Shown: positions 1 through 8,749, numbered from the stretch's first letter. The stretch: 64,000 bases of DNA from Thiomicrorhabdus chilensis DSM 12352 (GCF_000483485.1 NZ_KI519609.1:2261460-2325459); one strand, 5' to 3'. The notes: generated by a model from the sequence alone, not told the origin. Translations and numbers: made by a program.

Positions 1-299
1 ACCAACTGTCGCAATTATTTTTTGGCCACACACACCTACCCAACTCGCCCTACCCCTTTCGCTTAACCAGACCACCTCAGTAAAATGTACTGCCATCAAA
101 GTAAAACGTCTGGTTTAGTTTTGCTTACAGTATTATTATGTTTTGAATAGATTATGAAGTTTAACGCTAAACAGAACCCGGAAAACCAGTCGACACTATG
201 CATTCGTTTTGAATGAAAGGGTCTCTTCGATCCGGCTTTACCTTGCTCACTGAAGCTGCAGTCCAAGCAAGTCGCATGAATCACTTAGGGAGCGCTCCG
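1..299. other. Upstream region, no gene recognised
   Basis: AT-rich leader before the DUF2254 gene. I see no convincing coding frame, RNA gene or clear promoter. An in-frame ATG at 213 would extend the next gene upstream but has no ribosome binding site. Confidence 0.5.
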
Positions 300-1631
300 A
301 TGAGGGTACAGGTTTTCAAGACATGGGATCGAGTCCACTCCAGCTTTTGGTTTCTTCCAGCACTCATGGCCAGCGGAACAATACTCTTGGCCTTTGCCAC
401 TGTCGCTCTGGATACGATAGCGACGGATTGGATAACGCAGAACTGGGGAGTCACGTTTAATGGTGGCGCGGAAGGAGCCAGCGCCCTGCTGGGCGCCATC
501 GCCGGTTCAATGATCACCATCGCCGGAGTCGTTTTCTCGATGACCCTTGTCGCTCTGTCACTTGCCTCGTCTCAGCTCGGTCCCCGCTTACTGCGTAGTT
601 TCATGCGCGATACCACCACCCAAGTCGTACTCGGCACCTTCGTCGCAACTTTTCTATACTGCCTTCTTGTGCTCCGCACCATTCGCCACACTGAAGAGCT
701 TGTTTTCGTCCCTCACCTATCCGTCTCCGTCGGCGTGCTGCTCGCGGTAGTGAGCGTGGGAGTCTTAATCTTTTTCATTCATCACGTATCGGTTTCCATC
801 CAAGCCAATGAAATTGTGGCACGAGTCGGCAATGAGTTAATTGCAGAACTGGGAGAGCTGTTTCCCGGAAACATAGGGCAGGCAGGGCCCCGGACTCCGA
901 TCAAACCACCCGATACTGACTTCCTCGACCGGTGTAGCCGAGAGGCGCAACCTATCGATTCGGCTCAGGATGGTTATTTGCAATTCGTTGATGGAGAAGC
1001 CTTAATGGCTTTAGCCGTTCAAGAAAATCTGGTCATCGAACTTATAAAACGTCCTGGCCACTATATCATTGCCTCGCGTCCACTGGCACGGATCTGGCCA
1101 GGGCACAAGGTAACCGAACAGATGATTGAGCGCGTCAATGCCGCATTCGCCTTGGGCAACCAGCGTACGTCAGGTCAGGATATTGAGTTTGCAGTCAATC
1201 AACTTGTCGAAATCGCGGTACGAGCACTCTCTCCCGGAATCAACGACCCCTTCACTGCGATGACTTGCGTAGATCGTCTGGGGTCAGCATTATGCCGCTT
1301 GGCACAACAAGAAATGCCATCTCCTTATCGACATGACAATCAGGATCAACTCCGAATCATTACCCCCGTTTTCACCTTTCCGGACATCACCGATGCGGCG
1401 TTCAACCAGATTCGACAATATAGCCGCTCCAGCGCAGCCGTGACCATCCGTTTACTTGAAACCCTTGCTGAAATCGCGAGATCGGTTCAGCGACCAGAAG
1501 ACGGTAATGCGCTTTTAAGGCACGCCAATATGATCGTCAGCGGAATCAGTGCGCTTCCGGGAGACGAAGATCGTCAAGCGGCAAAAGAACGCTACCAATC
1601 CATAACGCTCTTATTAAGCGAATCCTCATAG
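300..1631 (+). CDS. DUF2254 family integral membrane protein
   Basis: A 443-residue protein of the DUF2254 family, whose molecular function is not established. The N-terminal third carries several hydrophobic segments (a helix just after the Trp-rich start, one in the Gly/Ala-rich stretch around residues 60-90, two more around 110-165), followed by a soluble C-terminal half. The ATG at 300 is preferred over in-frame starts at 213 and 276 because AGGGAG lies seven bases upstream and because family members begin just before the W-D-R-x-x-S-S-F-W motif seen at residues 9-17. It stands alone on its strand with no obvious terminator. Family assignment is confident; function is unknown. Confidence 0.8.
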   Translation: MRVQVFKTWDRVHSSFWFLPALMASGTILLAFATVALDTIATDWITQNWGVTFNGGAEGASALLGAIAGSMITIAGVVFSMTLVALSLASSQLGPRLLRSFMRDTTTQVVLGTFVATFLYCLLVLRTIRHTEELVFVPHLSVSVGVLLAVVSVGVLIFFIHHVSVSIQANEIVARVGNELIAELGELFPGNIGQAGPRTPIKPPDTDFLDRCSREAQPIDSAQDGYLQFVDGEALMALAVQENLVIELIKRPGHYIIASRPLARIWPGHKVTEQMIERVNAAFALGNQRTSGQDIEFAVNQLVEIAVRALSPGINDPFTAMTCVDRLGSALCRLAQQEMPSPYRHDNQDQLRIITPVFTFPDITDAAFNQIRQYSRSSAAVTIRLLETLAEIARSVQRPEDGNALLRHANMIVSGISALPGDEDRQAAKERYQSITLLLSESS

Positions 1632-1677
1632 ACTCGTCTTTGAAATACATTTACACAATTGGTGTTAAGGTGGTAAG

Positions 1678-1693
1678 TTAGCTAAATAGCTAA
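1678..1693. promoter_or_regulatory. Inverted repeat TTAGCT-AAAT-AGCTAA
   Basis: A perfect 6-bp inverted repeat with a 4-bp spacer, about 170 bases upstream of the DUF3185 gene in the 231-base gap after the DUF2254 gene. It could be an operator, but no regulator is identified. Confidence 0.25.
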
Positions 1694-1862
1694 GTACTTT
1701 AAAACACAAACCCTACTGCGGTGCAGTTTGAGCAAGACCTAACAATGGGGATGTCTTTACCATTCAAAAATATAAAACCAAAAGGTGGATGAGCACATTT
1801 TGCAAGCCAAGTTGCGGATGAGCTGTCTCACTAAACCATTTTTTTAACAGAGGAATTTAAAT

Positions 1863-2078
1863 ATGGCAATGGCTTCTGGAGGTTCAATGAAAATAATCGG
1901 CATTATCCTGATCGTCATAGGCGCTGGACTTGCGCTATGGGGGTATCAACTATCCGACTCTATCGGTTCTCAAATAACAGAAGCCGTAACAGGTGCGGAT
2001 ACCGATAAGGTGATGACGCTCTACATCACTGGCGCAGTCAGTTTTGTGGTGGGTTTATACCTTTTCGTTAAAAAATAA
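1863..2078 (+). CDS. DUF3185 family small membrane protein
   Basis: A 71-residue protein with two hydrophobic helices, one near residues 10-28 (I-I-G-I-I-L-I-V-I-G) and one at the C-terminus (G-A-V-S-F-V-V-G-L-Y-L-F-V), separated by a short polar loop. This matches the small DUF3185 membrane family of unknown function. Two starts are possible: ATG 1863, with AGAGGA eight bases upstream, and ATG 1887, with GGAGG four bases upstream, which would begin M-K-I-I-G as relatives do. It is followed 13 bases later by a GlsB/YeaQ-type protein. Small membrane proteins of both families often sit together in envelope-stress loci (inference). Confidence 0.7.
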   Translation: MAMASGGSMKIIGIILIVIGAGLALWGYQLSDSIGSQITEAVTGADTDKVMTLYITGAVSFVVGLYLFVKK

Positions 2079-2091
2079 CACTGGAGGCAAC

Positions 2092-2343
2092 ATGGAAATT
2101 ACTAGCTTGATCGTATTTTTAGCCATAGGCGCACTGGCCGGATGGCTTGCCGGCAACATCATGAAAGGAAGAGGATTTGGTCTCGCAGGCAATATTATTG
2201 TCGGAATTGTGGGGGCGGTATTGGGTGGATTTGTATTTGGCTTACTCGGCATCACAACAGGCGGTTTAATAGGTGCCATCATTATGGCGACGATCGGCGC
2301 GGTGATTTTGCTGTATCTGTTAAGCCTGGTGAGAAGGACGTAA
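2092..2343 (+). CDS. GlsB/YeaQ/YmgE family stress membrane protein
   Basis: An 83-residue Gly-rich protein with three hydrophobic segments. The pattern G-W-L-A-G-N-I-M-K-G-R-G-F-G and later G-x-I-V-G-x-V-G-A-V-L-G-G-F is typical of the transglycosylase-associated (GlsB/YeaQ/YmgE) family. The family name reflects weak similarity only, and no transglycosylase activity is known. ATG 2092 is chosen because GGAGG lies immediately upstream at 2083-2087; an in-frame start at 2044 would overlap the previous gene. It is probably co-transcribed with the DUF3185 gene and ends at a strong terminator. Confidence 0.8.
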   Translation: MEITSLIVFLAIGALAGWLAGNIMKGRGFGLAGNIIVGIVGAVLGGFVFGLLGITTGGLIGAIIMATIGAVILLYLLSLVRRT

Positions 2344-2382
2344 CTCACCGATACAGACCTTAAAACAGAGATACTAAAAAGG

Positions 2383-2407
2383 AAAGGGTGATCTCACCCT
2401 TTTTTAT
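2383..2407 (+). terminator. Rho-independent terminator
   Basis: AAGGGTGA and TCACCCTT form a stem with a 2-base loop, followed by a run of T. It closes the small membrane protein pair. Confidence 0.8.
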
Positions 2408-2485
2408 TGGCCTATTCAATGCCTTCTGACAATTAATATCTACCGAGAGGGTGTCTCCTCCCTGCCTGCCAAAACAGGCCTTAAC

Positions 2486-2493
2486 CAGGCCTG
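2486..2493 (+). repeat. CAGGCCTG element, intergenic
   Basis: Core followed by CTCATTTC. It lies in the gap between the GlsB-type gene and convergent cca, next to a partial second copy (ACAGGCC at 2474-2480). Confidence 0.7.
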
Positions 2494-2562
2494 CTCATTT
2501 CTTGAGCCGCCGCCAAAAGCTAGAGTTCTTGAAATTGCAATGCGGTCACACATTTTCTATTT

Positions 2563-3843
2563 TCAATGATTCTTAAGCGAATAGGCTTCCAAAAATTGAC
2601 CAATCAACTGCAATCTCTGACGTTCAATCGCTTCGGCAATCTCGGCACCTTGATGACCTTGTGCCAGAATCGCACGGTTATCTACTTGAGTCGCAGCCTC
2701 TGCCAAGGCCATCCAAAACTTAGCCTGCGGATAAGCCACCGTTTCAAATCCGGTACGGCCTTTGGCATCCGCTTCGCAGGCCAGCAAAATGCGTTCAAAA
2801 TTTTCCGGTTTCTTCAAAACCTGGCAGGCCTGGATGACTTTCAAATAGGTCTTGGGCTTGAGCGCCGGTTTACCGCCAGAGTCTAATCCCTTATGAATCA
2901 AACCATGCCATTCGGTGACCTTTTCGGCCAGCTGCTGAGTTTTTTTAGGCACACGGTAACGCCGACATAATGCGGCCACCACCGGTACACCTGCGGCTTC
3001 ATGGCCATGATGCTTTGGCCAGAACTCCTCGGGAGTCAAGCCTTTACCCAAATCATGCATTAAAGCGGCAAAACGCACTTCAAGATCGTCACTCAAGCAC
3101 GCGGCGGCATCCAGCACCATCATCGTATGGGTTCCTACATCGCCTTCCGGGTGATGCTTAGGCGGCTGAGTCACCACAAACAGGCGATCCAATTCGGGAA
3201 ACAGAACCTTCAGAGCCCCCACTTCACGCAAAACCATAAAAAACACACTGGGTTTTTGGGTATTCAACGCCTTAACCACCTCCTGCCAGACGCGTTCCGG
3301 CGTTAAGGCGGCCAATTCTCCGCTTTGCACCATATGTTGCATCAAGTCTCGGGTATCGGCATGCAACTTAAAATCAAACGCCTGCAGCTTGGCGGCAAAC
3401 CGCGCCACCCTAAGCACCCTTAAAGGATCTTCCGAAAAAGCCGGGGACACATGGCGCAGAATCCTCTTCTGCAAATCGTCTTGTCCGCCATAGGGGTCAA
3501 TCAAAGCCCCTTGCGGAGTTTGCGCCATGGCATTGATGGTCAAGTCACGGCGTAACAAATCCTCTTCCAGGGTCACATCGGCCGAGGCACTGACCTCAAA
3601 ACCGTGATAGCCGATCCCGGATTTTCGCTCGGTTCGTGCCAGCGCATATTCTTCTTTTGTCTTGGGATGCAGAAACACCGGAAAGTCTTTGCCAACTTGC
3701 TCAAAACCGGCTTGAAGCATCGCCTCGGGTCTAGAACCGACCACCACCCAATCGCGATCATAAACTTCAATGCCCAACAGGGCGTCACGTACCGCCCCCC
3801 CAACAAGATAAGCCTGCCCCTGCACAATTTCACCTTTCATCAT
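2563..3843 (-). CDS. cca: CCA-adding tRNA nucleotidyltransferase (multifunctional, with HD domain)
   Basis: Adds or repairs the 3' CCA end of tRNAs. The class II nucleotidyltransferase head is clear: G-G-A-V-R-D at residues 15-20, the metal-binding D-R-D at 29-31 and [10 protein letters not shown] at 98-107. The C-terminal half has an HD phosphohydrolase domain with the H-T-M-M-V-L-D helix and H-D-L-G-K at 263-267, as in the E. coli enzyme that also has 2',3'-cyclic phosphodiesterase and phosphatase activity. At 426 residues it is close to the usual length. ATG 3843 is preferred because AAAGG lies seven bases upstream; an in-frame TTG at 3846 and ATG at 3840 are alternatives. One CAGGCCTG element lies in the 3' half. 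Confidence 0.95.
   Translation of the reverse strand: MMKGEIVQGQAYLVGGAVRDALLGIEVYDRDWVVVGSRPEAMLQAGFEQVGKDFPVFLHPKTKEEYALARTERKSGIGYHGFEVSASADVTLEEDLLRRDLTINAMAQTPQGALIDPYGGQDDLQKRILRHVSPAFSEDPLRVLRVARFAAKLQAFDFKLHADTRDLMQHMVQSGELAALTPERVWQEVVKALNTQKPSVFFMVLREVGALKVLFPELDRLFVVTQPPKHHPEGDVGTHTMMVLDAAACLSDDLEVRFAALMHDLGKGLTPEEFWPKHHGHEAAGVPVVAALCRRYRVPKKTQQLAEKVTEWHGLIHKGLDSGGKPALKPKTYLKVIQACQVLKKPENFERILLACEADAKGRTGFETVAYPQAKFWMALAEAATQVDNRAILAQGHQGAEIAEAIERQRLQLIGQFLEAYSLKNH
2825..2832 (-). repeat. CAGGCCTG element inside cca
   Basis: On the minus strand it reads CAGGCCTGCCAGGTTTTG and encodes I-Q-A-C-Q-V-L-K. Confidence 0.7.
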
Positions 3844-3884
3844 CAAAACGCCTTTTCAATACTTTACTTTATCCCAAGACCAAC

Positions 3885-3915
3885 AAAAAAGCCGTCATTA
3901 AAGACGGCTTTTTTT
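3885..3915 (-). terminator. Terminator of the SDR gene
   Basis: GCCGTC and GACGGC form a stem with a 6-base loop. It is flanked by A-run and T-run, so it could work in both directions. It lies between the SDR gene and cca, both on the minus strand. Confidence 0.8.
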
Positions 3916-3946
3916 AACTTGAGCGTAGCACACCCTAAACGAAACG

Positions 3947-4918
3947 CTACACCAACTCGTCGGCGCTGCGTTTGGCTTCTTTTCGATAAAAGTTATAACG
4001 CTCGCGAATATGATGTGGCGCGGCATAATTGGAAACCACCCACTCTAAACTGCTTGGTGCAAAGCCAAACTGCGTCGCGAAGTCCGTATCCGCGATTAGA
4101 TCCTGTTTCAGCATCATGATTTGCGATTTTGAAATCGAGCGAACCGGCGTCAACACCCCCAAAGCGGCCATGAATTTGGCATTCAAGCTGCACATAGGAA
4201 ATACTACCGCGTCCTTTTGCATCAACTCAACCACCAGCTCACCCAGCTCTTTCAGCGTCAGGCGCTCTTCGCCAACCACTTCAATCTTCTTGCCAAAGGT
4301 ATCGGCCTGCTTGATCGACTGCACCATGGCTTGTGCCAAATCGCGCACCCAAATCGGCTGCACCACGGTGTCACCATGCGCCAGCATCAAAAGGTCAAAA
4401 CGATTCAACTGCTTGACATAGCGCTGAGTGGTATCGTCATGTTCACCAATGATCAAACCCGCCTTGAAAATGGTCACATCGGCACGCGCGATACCATGCA
4501 TCAAGGCATCGGCCTCACCCAATCTGTACAGATATTCATCCGCTTCCTGACTGGCGGTCGCACCAACCTGAGAAAGACTCAATACACGCTGCACTCCAGC
4601 GTGCTCACAGGCCTGCTTGATTTTCTGATTAACTTCAACCAGATCGTCCAGAGCGACCATTTCCGTGCCGTTCAAACGATCGGCGGTCAGATTGATGACA
4701 ATGTCCGCATCCTTGAGGGCCGCTTCCAACTGCGACGTTTCGTCGTAGGAAGTCAGTGAAGCCAGCCGGGTATTGGCAAACAGCGCAAAATCTCGGTAAC
4801 GCTCCGGACGACGCACACAAACCGTCGTTTCATACCCGGCTTTTGACAAAGCATTGACCACTTCACGACCGATATAGCCTGTCCCGCTAAAGACAGTGAC
4901 CTTGTTTCCTAACATCAT
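3947..4918 (-). CDS. Atypical short-chain dehydrogenase, NDUFA9/NmrA-like
   Basis: A 323-residue NAD(P)-binding protein with an N-terminal Rossmann motif G-T-G-Y-I-G at residues 12-17, a basic stretch V-R-R-P-E-R suited to NADP binding, and I-N-L-T near residue 70. It resembles the bacterial proteins grouped with mitochondrial complex I subunit NDUFA9 and NmrA-type SDRs. The classical Y-x-x-x-K catalytic pair is not evident, so a structural, redox-sensing or quinone-related role is as likely as dehydrogenase activity (inference). Adjacent ATGs at 4918 and 4915 are likely starts; a TTG at 4930 is possible. No strong ribosome binding site is visible. Confidence 0.75.
   Translation of the reverse strand: MMLGNKVTVFSGTGYIGREVVNALSKAGYETTVCVRRPERYRDFALFANTRLASLTSYDETSQLEAALKDADIVINLTADRLNGTEMVALDDLVEVNQKIKQACEHAGVQRVLSLSQVGATASQEADEYLYRLGEADALMHGIARADVTIFKAGLIIGEHDDTTQRYVKQLNRFDLLMLAHGDTVVQPIWVRDLAQAMVQSIKQADTFGKKIEVVGEERLTLKELGELVVELMQKDAVVFPMCSLNAKFMAALGVLTPVRSISKSQIMMLKQDLIADTDFATQFGFAPSSLEWVVSNYAAPHHIRERYNFYRKEAKRSADELV
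4608..4615 (+). repeat. CAGGCCTG element inside the SDR gene
   Basis: Core followed by CTTGATTTTC on the plus strand, opposite to the gene. In the gene it encodes K-Q-A-C-E. Confidence 0.7.
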
Positions 4919-5047
4919 GCCCAAATCCAATTCTTTAATTCAAAACCGTACAAGGATAAGTAATCCCCCATTTAAGGTCAAGCTTTTACACTTTGGTTTT
5001 TTGTTACAATACGCGCAAATCATTGCCTTAACATTCACGAGAGACCT

Positions 5048-5344
5048 ATGACAACTATCACTGTATCCGTCTTCAAAAGCCCTAAAAAGGCCGAACTTTA
5101 CCTTTATGTTCCCCAAGACGATGGATTGGAAAAGCTGCCGGACGAACTGCTGGTTATGTTTGGCGAACCGGCCCACGTCCTCGACTTCGAGTTGAGTCCC
5201 GAGCGCAAACTGGCGCGAGAAGACAGTCAAACCGTCATCGAAGCGTTGCAGAAAAAGGGCTACTATATGCAAATGCCACCCAATGAAGTGGAAAAATTCG
5301 GCGACATGGCTCCGCCTCCGGAACATCTTGACAACATCTGCTAA
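5048..5344 (+). CDS. YcgL domain protein
   Basis: A 98-residue protein of the YcgL family, small soluble proteins of gammaproteobacteria without a defined biochemical role. The family pattern is present: V-x-K-S-x-K-K-A-x-L-Y-L-Y-V at the N-terminus, then L-P-x-x-L-L-x-x-F-G and a closing Y-Y-M-Q-M-P. GAGAG sits six bases upstream of the ATG. It is transcribed divergently from the SDR gene. A hairpin without a good T-run follows. Confidence 0.85.
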   Translation: MTTITVSVFKSPKKAELYLYVPQDDGLEKLPDELLVMFGEPAHVLDFELSPERKLAREDSQTVIEALQKKGYYMQMPPNEVEKFGDMAPPPEHLDNIC

Positions 5345-5347
5345 GGT

Positions 5348-5374
5348 TGAGGGCTTTTCTGCACAAAGCCCTCA
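5348..5374 (+). terminator. Hairpin after the YcgL gene
   Basis: TGAGGGCTTT pairs with AAAGCCCTCA across a 7-base loop directly after the stop codon. The T-run is missing, so termination may be partial. Confidence 0.5.
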
Positions 5375-5418
5375 TTGAGCATCTGCCCTGGATAATACCC
5401 GATAAAACAACTCAACTA

Positions 5419-5446
5419 TTTACAAAGTCACTGGGTTGACTACAAT
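5419..5446 (+). promoter_or_regulatory. Probable promoter of the superoxide dismutase gene
   Basis: TTTACA (5419-5424) and TACAAT (5441-5446) are separated by 16 bases, about 50 bases before the ATG at 5495. The gene has its own AAGGA ribosome binding site. Confidence 0.4.
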
Positions 5447-5494
5447 ATCGGAGACGACAATTAAATTACCATTTACATACAAAAGGAAATAAAC

Positions 5495-6103
5495 ATGGCT
5501 TTTACCCTTCCTGACCTACCGTACGATTACAATGCGCTTGAAGTCTCCATTGATGCCCGCACCATGGAAATTCACCACACCAAACACCACAACACCTACA
5601 TCACCAACCTGAACAACGCCATTGCCGGCACCGAAAACGAAGACAAGTCTTTGGAAGAATTGATTGCGAACGCAGGTTCCATCTCTCCGGCTGTGCGCAA
5701 CAATGGTGGCGGACACTGGAACCACTCATTCTTCTGGGAAGTGATGACTGGCGATAGCATGGGGGCACCAAGCGGTGCTTTGGCCGACGACATCAGTGCC
5801 ACTTTCGGCAGCTTCGATGCCATGAAAGAGAAGTTCAACACCGCCGGTGCCACCCGTTTCGGTTCTGGCTGGGCTTGGTTGACGGTCTCTGCGGATGGCA
5901 AACTTGAAATCTCTTCAACACCTAACCAGGACAACCCATTAATGGATGTAGCCGAAGTGAAAGGAACACCCATCCTAGGTTTGGACGTTTGGGAACACGC
6001 TTACTACCTACGCTACCAAAACCTACGCCCGGCTTACATGCAAGCTTGGTGGGACGTGGTTAACTGGGATAAAGTATCCGAGCTGTATTCAGCCGCCAAA
6101 TAA
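5495..6103 (+). CDS. sod: Superoxide dismutase, Fe/Mn family
   Basis: Dismutates superoxide to oxygen and hydrogen peroxide in the cytoplasm. The 202-residue sequence has all four metal ligands of the family: H27 in [10 protein letters not shown]77 in G-G-G-H-W-N-H, and D164 and H168 in D-V-W-E-H-A-Y-Y-L. Metal preference is not simple. N-N-G-G-G-H plus a Gln at 145 (N-Q-D-N-P-L) match the Mn-type arrangement of the active-site glutamine, while G-H-W-N-H-S-F-F-W is also seen in proteins annotated as SodB. Mn-type or cambialistic use is therefore possible. It is a single gene with a promoter upstream and a strong terminator downstream. Confidence 0.95.
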   Translation: MAFTLPDLPYDYNALEVSIDARTMEIHHTKHHNTYITNLNNAIAGTENEDKSLEELIANAGSISPAVRNNGGGHWNHSFFWEVMTGDSMGAPSGALADDISATFGSFDAMKEKFNTAGATRFGSGWAWLTVSADGKLEISSTPNQDNPLMDVAEVKGTPILGLDVWEHAYYLRYQNLRPAYMQAWWDVVNWDKVSELYSAAK

Positions 6104-6120
6104 GTTCGTTCCAGTTCAAA

Positions 6121-6149
6121 AAAACCTCGCGTTGCGAGGTTTTTTTTCG
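6121..6149 (+). terminator. Rho-independent terminator after sod
   Basis: AACCTCGC and GCGAGGTT form an 8-bp stem with a 3-base loop, followed by eight T. Confidence 0.9.
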
Positions 6150-6164
6150 TCCCTTAAAAACCGA

Positions 6165-6172
6165 CAGGCCTG
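6165..6172 (-). repeat. CAGGCCTG element, intergenic
   Basis: Minus-strand reading CAGGCCTGTCGGTTTTTA. Downstream, GCCTGT-CTTT-ACAGGC makes a small hairpin (6168-6183). Confidence 0.7.
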
Positions 6173-6292
6173 TCTTTACAGGCTCCAGCTTGTCAAAAAC
6201 GGCAAACTCCCCCTTTTTACGTTACATTGCTTCTTTACCTTTTCATCGCTCATAACCTGCAAAATTCAAATGCGTAAATCAGCAAAAAAGAT

Positions 6293-6331
6293 TTGACTCT
6301 TTATTTTTTGGGAATATAATCCCAAAACATG
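6293..6331 (+). promoter_or_regulatory. Promoter with operator-like palindrome and leaderless start
   Basis: TTGACT (6293-6298) and TATAAT (6315-6320) are spaced 16 bases. The -10 box lies inside an inverted repeat, TTTTGGGA (6306-6313) and TCCCAAAA (6320-6327). The ATG at 6329 is about where transcription should begin, and there is no ribosome binding site. This suggests a leaderless mRNA under repressor control. Confidence 0.6.
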
Positions 6332-7156
6332 AACAAGACATTATTAGACACTCTCAACCAAACCGCCTTGATGATTCTGCGCCCGCTAGCCAGAACCATG
6401 ATTCGCAACGGCGTCTCCTGCGGCAACTTCGAAGCTTTGGTTCGCAAAGCTTATGTGGATGAAGCTTTCCGTATGGGGGAACTCAACAACACCAAAACCA
6501 CGGTTTCCAGCGTATCCGCCCAAACCGGGCTGTCACGCAAAGAGGTCAAGCGCCTCAGGGAGCTCATTGAAATCGATCCTGGACAAAACGATCAGAAATA
6601 CAATCGCGCCACACGGGTCATCAGCGGCTGGACCAACCATCCTGATTTTCTTGATGAACAGGGCCAGCCTATGCCGCTGACCCTCAATGGCGATTCTGAG
6701 AATTCAGCTGCCAGCTTTGCTGACTTGGTCAAACACTTCAGTGGAGACATCACCGCCAAAGCGATGCTTGACCTCTTACTGAATTCCAACACCGCCAAAC
6801 TTGACGGGCAAACGGTCAAGCTCCTCAAACAGGCCTATGTGCCCGGCAACGACTCCTCGGAAATCGCACTGATTTTGGGAACCGACACCGCCGAACTCAT
6901 TGAGACCATTAGTCACAACATGACAACCGAAAGCCATGAAAAACGTTTTCAGCGTAAGGTTTCGACCCATAAACTTGACCGCAAATCGTTGCAGCTTTTC
7001 AAGCAGCGCTGTGAAGATCAGGCTCAAACCTTACTGGAAGAGCTCGACCAATGGCTCAGCGAACACGAAACCGATGACCCCAAAGAGGCTCAATATGTGA
7101 GTCTTGGAATCTATTACTACCAACCCGAAACGGAAGGAAACAGCAATGAACAATAA
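6329..7156 (+). CDS. DUF6502 family protein, possible HTH regulator
   Basis: A 275-residue protein matching the DUF6502 family, not functionally characterised. The N-terminus reads L-x-P-L-A-R-x-M-I-R-N-G-V-S-C-G-N-F-E-A-L-V, followed by a helix-turn-helix-like stretch around residues 55-80 (T-T-V-S-S-V-S-A-Q-T-G-L-S-R-K-E-V-K-R-L). That stretch suggests DNA or RNA binding (inference). The C-terminus is predicted helical. The stop codon overlaps the following DUF5666 lipoprotein gene by 11 bases, so the two are translated from one message. The palindrome over its -10 box would fit autoregulation. Confidence 0.7.
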   Translation: MNKTLLDTLNQTALMILRPLARTMIRNGVSCGNFEALVRKAYVDEAFRMGELNNTKTTVSSVSAQTGLSRKEVKRLRELIEIDPGQNDQKYNRATRVISGWTNHPDFLDEQGQPMPLTLNGDSENSAASFADLVKHFSGDITAKAMLDLLLNSNTAKLDGQTVKLLKQAYVPGNDSSEIALILGTDTAELIETISHNMTTESHEKRFQRKVSTHKLDRKSLQLFKQRCEDQAQTLLEELDQWLSEHETDDPKEAQYVSLGIYYYQPETEGNSNEQ

Positions 7157-8549
7157 ATTCAAACTCAGCGCACTGGCAAGCGCCATCACCCTAACCCTGG
7201 CCGCTTGCGGCGGTGGAAGTGGAACAGGCGACATCGCCGGAATTGGAGGATCAGGTTACACCTCAACCGGAACCGTAACCGGATTCGGCAGCGTCTACGT
7301 CAACGGCGTCAAATACGAAACCGACAGCACCGAATTTGATGTCGAAGGGATCAGCGCAACCCAGAATGAACTCGCCATCGGCATGGTGGTAAGAGTGGAA
7401 GGGACCGTGAACGCCGACGGTCAAACCGGTACCGCATCACGAATCGTGTTTGATGACGAATTGCAAGGGCCGGTTTCCAATCTGACTGTGGATGCGGCAA
7501 ACCCCGACATCAAAACCTTCGATATTCTCGGTATCAGCGTCAAGGTCGACCGTCGTCGCACCGAATTTGACGACAAAGACAACCAGGGCTTCAGTTTTGA
7601 CAATCTCACAGATGGCAACACCGTCGAGGTCAGCGGATTCTTTGATGCCAACGGCATGTTAAACGCCACTTACATCGACCGAGAAAACAGCCTTGATGAC
7701 ATCAAGCTTCAAGGGAAAATCACCAATTTAACTGCGACCACTTTCGAAATCAATGGCCAAACGGTCAACCACAACACGGCAGAACTGGATGACAATCTCA
7801 TCTTGGTTGAAGGCTTATGGGTCAAAGTGGAAGGCACACTCGATACGGGCATACTCGTCGCCTCCGAAATCGAAGCGGTAAACAACGACAGCTACGATGA
7901 GAACGACGAGATGGACATTGAAGGCTTCATTTCCGACTTTGTCAGCAACGGCGATTTCACGGTCAACGGTATCAGCGTAGACGCCAGCAATGTCACTCTC
8001 TCTGACTACGTCACCTTGGGTAATAATGTGTGGATCGAGGTCGAGGGTACCTATGCCAATGGCGTGTTGGTAGCCGACGAAATCGAACTGCGCGATGGCG
8101 AAGTTGAAATCGATGCCGTCATTGATCAAGTGAATGACGACGGCAGCTTCAGCGTCACTGTTGGCGGCCAAAGCATCGAAGTGCAAATCGGCTATGAAAC
8201 CAAGTTCGATTTTGAAGACGGCACCAGTGAGCTGAGCATTGGGCAGTTTGTGGAGATCGATGGTTATCAAATCGACGCCAACACCCTGTTCGCTTTGGAA
8301 GTGGATGTCGAAGATGCCTCCGGTGACGATAATGAACTCCAAGGAATCTATCAAGGCACTAACGAAACGCAAGACGTCATCAAAATTCTCAATATTGAAT
8401 TTACGGTAAACGACAACACCGATTTTGGTGACCTCAACGATATGACCGGGTTCCTTGCCAGCGCGGTTGTCGGCGAAACCCTAGTCAAAGTTGAATACGA
8501 CATCGATGGCGTGGCCATTCAGGTTGAGATCGAAGAAGAGGACGACTAA
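7146..8549 (+). CDS. DUF5666 domain lipoprotein, acidic repeat protein
   Basis: A 467-residue exported lipoprotein. The N-terminus has a basic start, a hydrophobic core and the lipobox L-A-A-C at about residues 18-21, followed by G-G-G-S-G. The rest is a run of beta-rich modules of roughly 70 residues with the DUF5666 pattern (G-x-V-x-x-x-x-x-x-x-F-x-V-x-G, then G-x-x-V-x-V-E-G-x-x-x-x-G-x-L-x-A-x-x-I). The composition is strongly acidic and the protein ends E-E-E-D-D. ATG 7146 has AAGGAA upstream and overlaps the DUF6502 stop codon. Its role is unknown; a cell-surface or periplasmic binding protein is a reasonable guess. A terminator follows. Confidence 0.75.
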   Translation: MNNKFKLSALASAITLTLAACGGGSGTGDIAGIGGSGYTSTGTVTGFGSVYVNGVKYETDSTEFDVEGISATQNELAIGMVVRVEGTVNADGQTGTASRIVFDDELQGPVSNLTVDAANPDIKTFDILGISVKVDRRRTEFDDKDNQGFSFDNLTDGNTVEVSGFFDANGMLNATYIDRENSLDDIKLQGKITNLTATTFEINGQTVNHNTAELDDNLILVEGLWVKVEGTLDTGILVASEIEAVNNDSYDENDEMDIEGFISDFVSNGDFTVNGISVDASNVTLSDYVTLGNNVWIEVEGTYANGVLVADEIELRDGEVEIDAVIDQVNDDGSFSVTVGGQSIEVQIGYETKFDFEDGTSELSIGQFVEIDGYQIDANTLFALEVDVEDASGDDNELQGIYQGTNETQDVIKILNIEFTVNDNTDFGDLNDMTGFLASAVVGETLVKVEYDIDGVAIQVEIEEEDD

Positions 8550-8580
8550 AATCCCCTTCATTCAATTCAATCGCTATTCA

Positions 8581-8604
8581 AGCCCTGCATTGCAGGGCTT
8601 TTTT
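8581..8604 (+). terminator. Rho-independent terminator after the DUF5666 gene
   Basis: AGCCCTGC and GCAGGGCT form a stem with a 3-base loop, followed by T-run. Confidence 0.85.
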
Positions 8605-8749
8605 ATTGATAAAGATTCAACAACCTCCACCCAGGATAATGTTTTACGTCTACCCTTTATTAAAAGCATTCCACAACACTGACTTTCCAAGCTTCCAGTA
8701 AACCGAGGGATTTGTTTTAAATGTGCTGCTTTTAACGCTTCATAAAAAC

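Noticed and set aside
7146-8549. DUF5666 repeat lipoprotein as the missing Lap adhesin
   Set aside because: Too small, has a lipobox, lacks a C-terminal type I secretion signal and an N-terminal LapG cleavage region.
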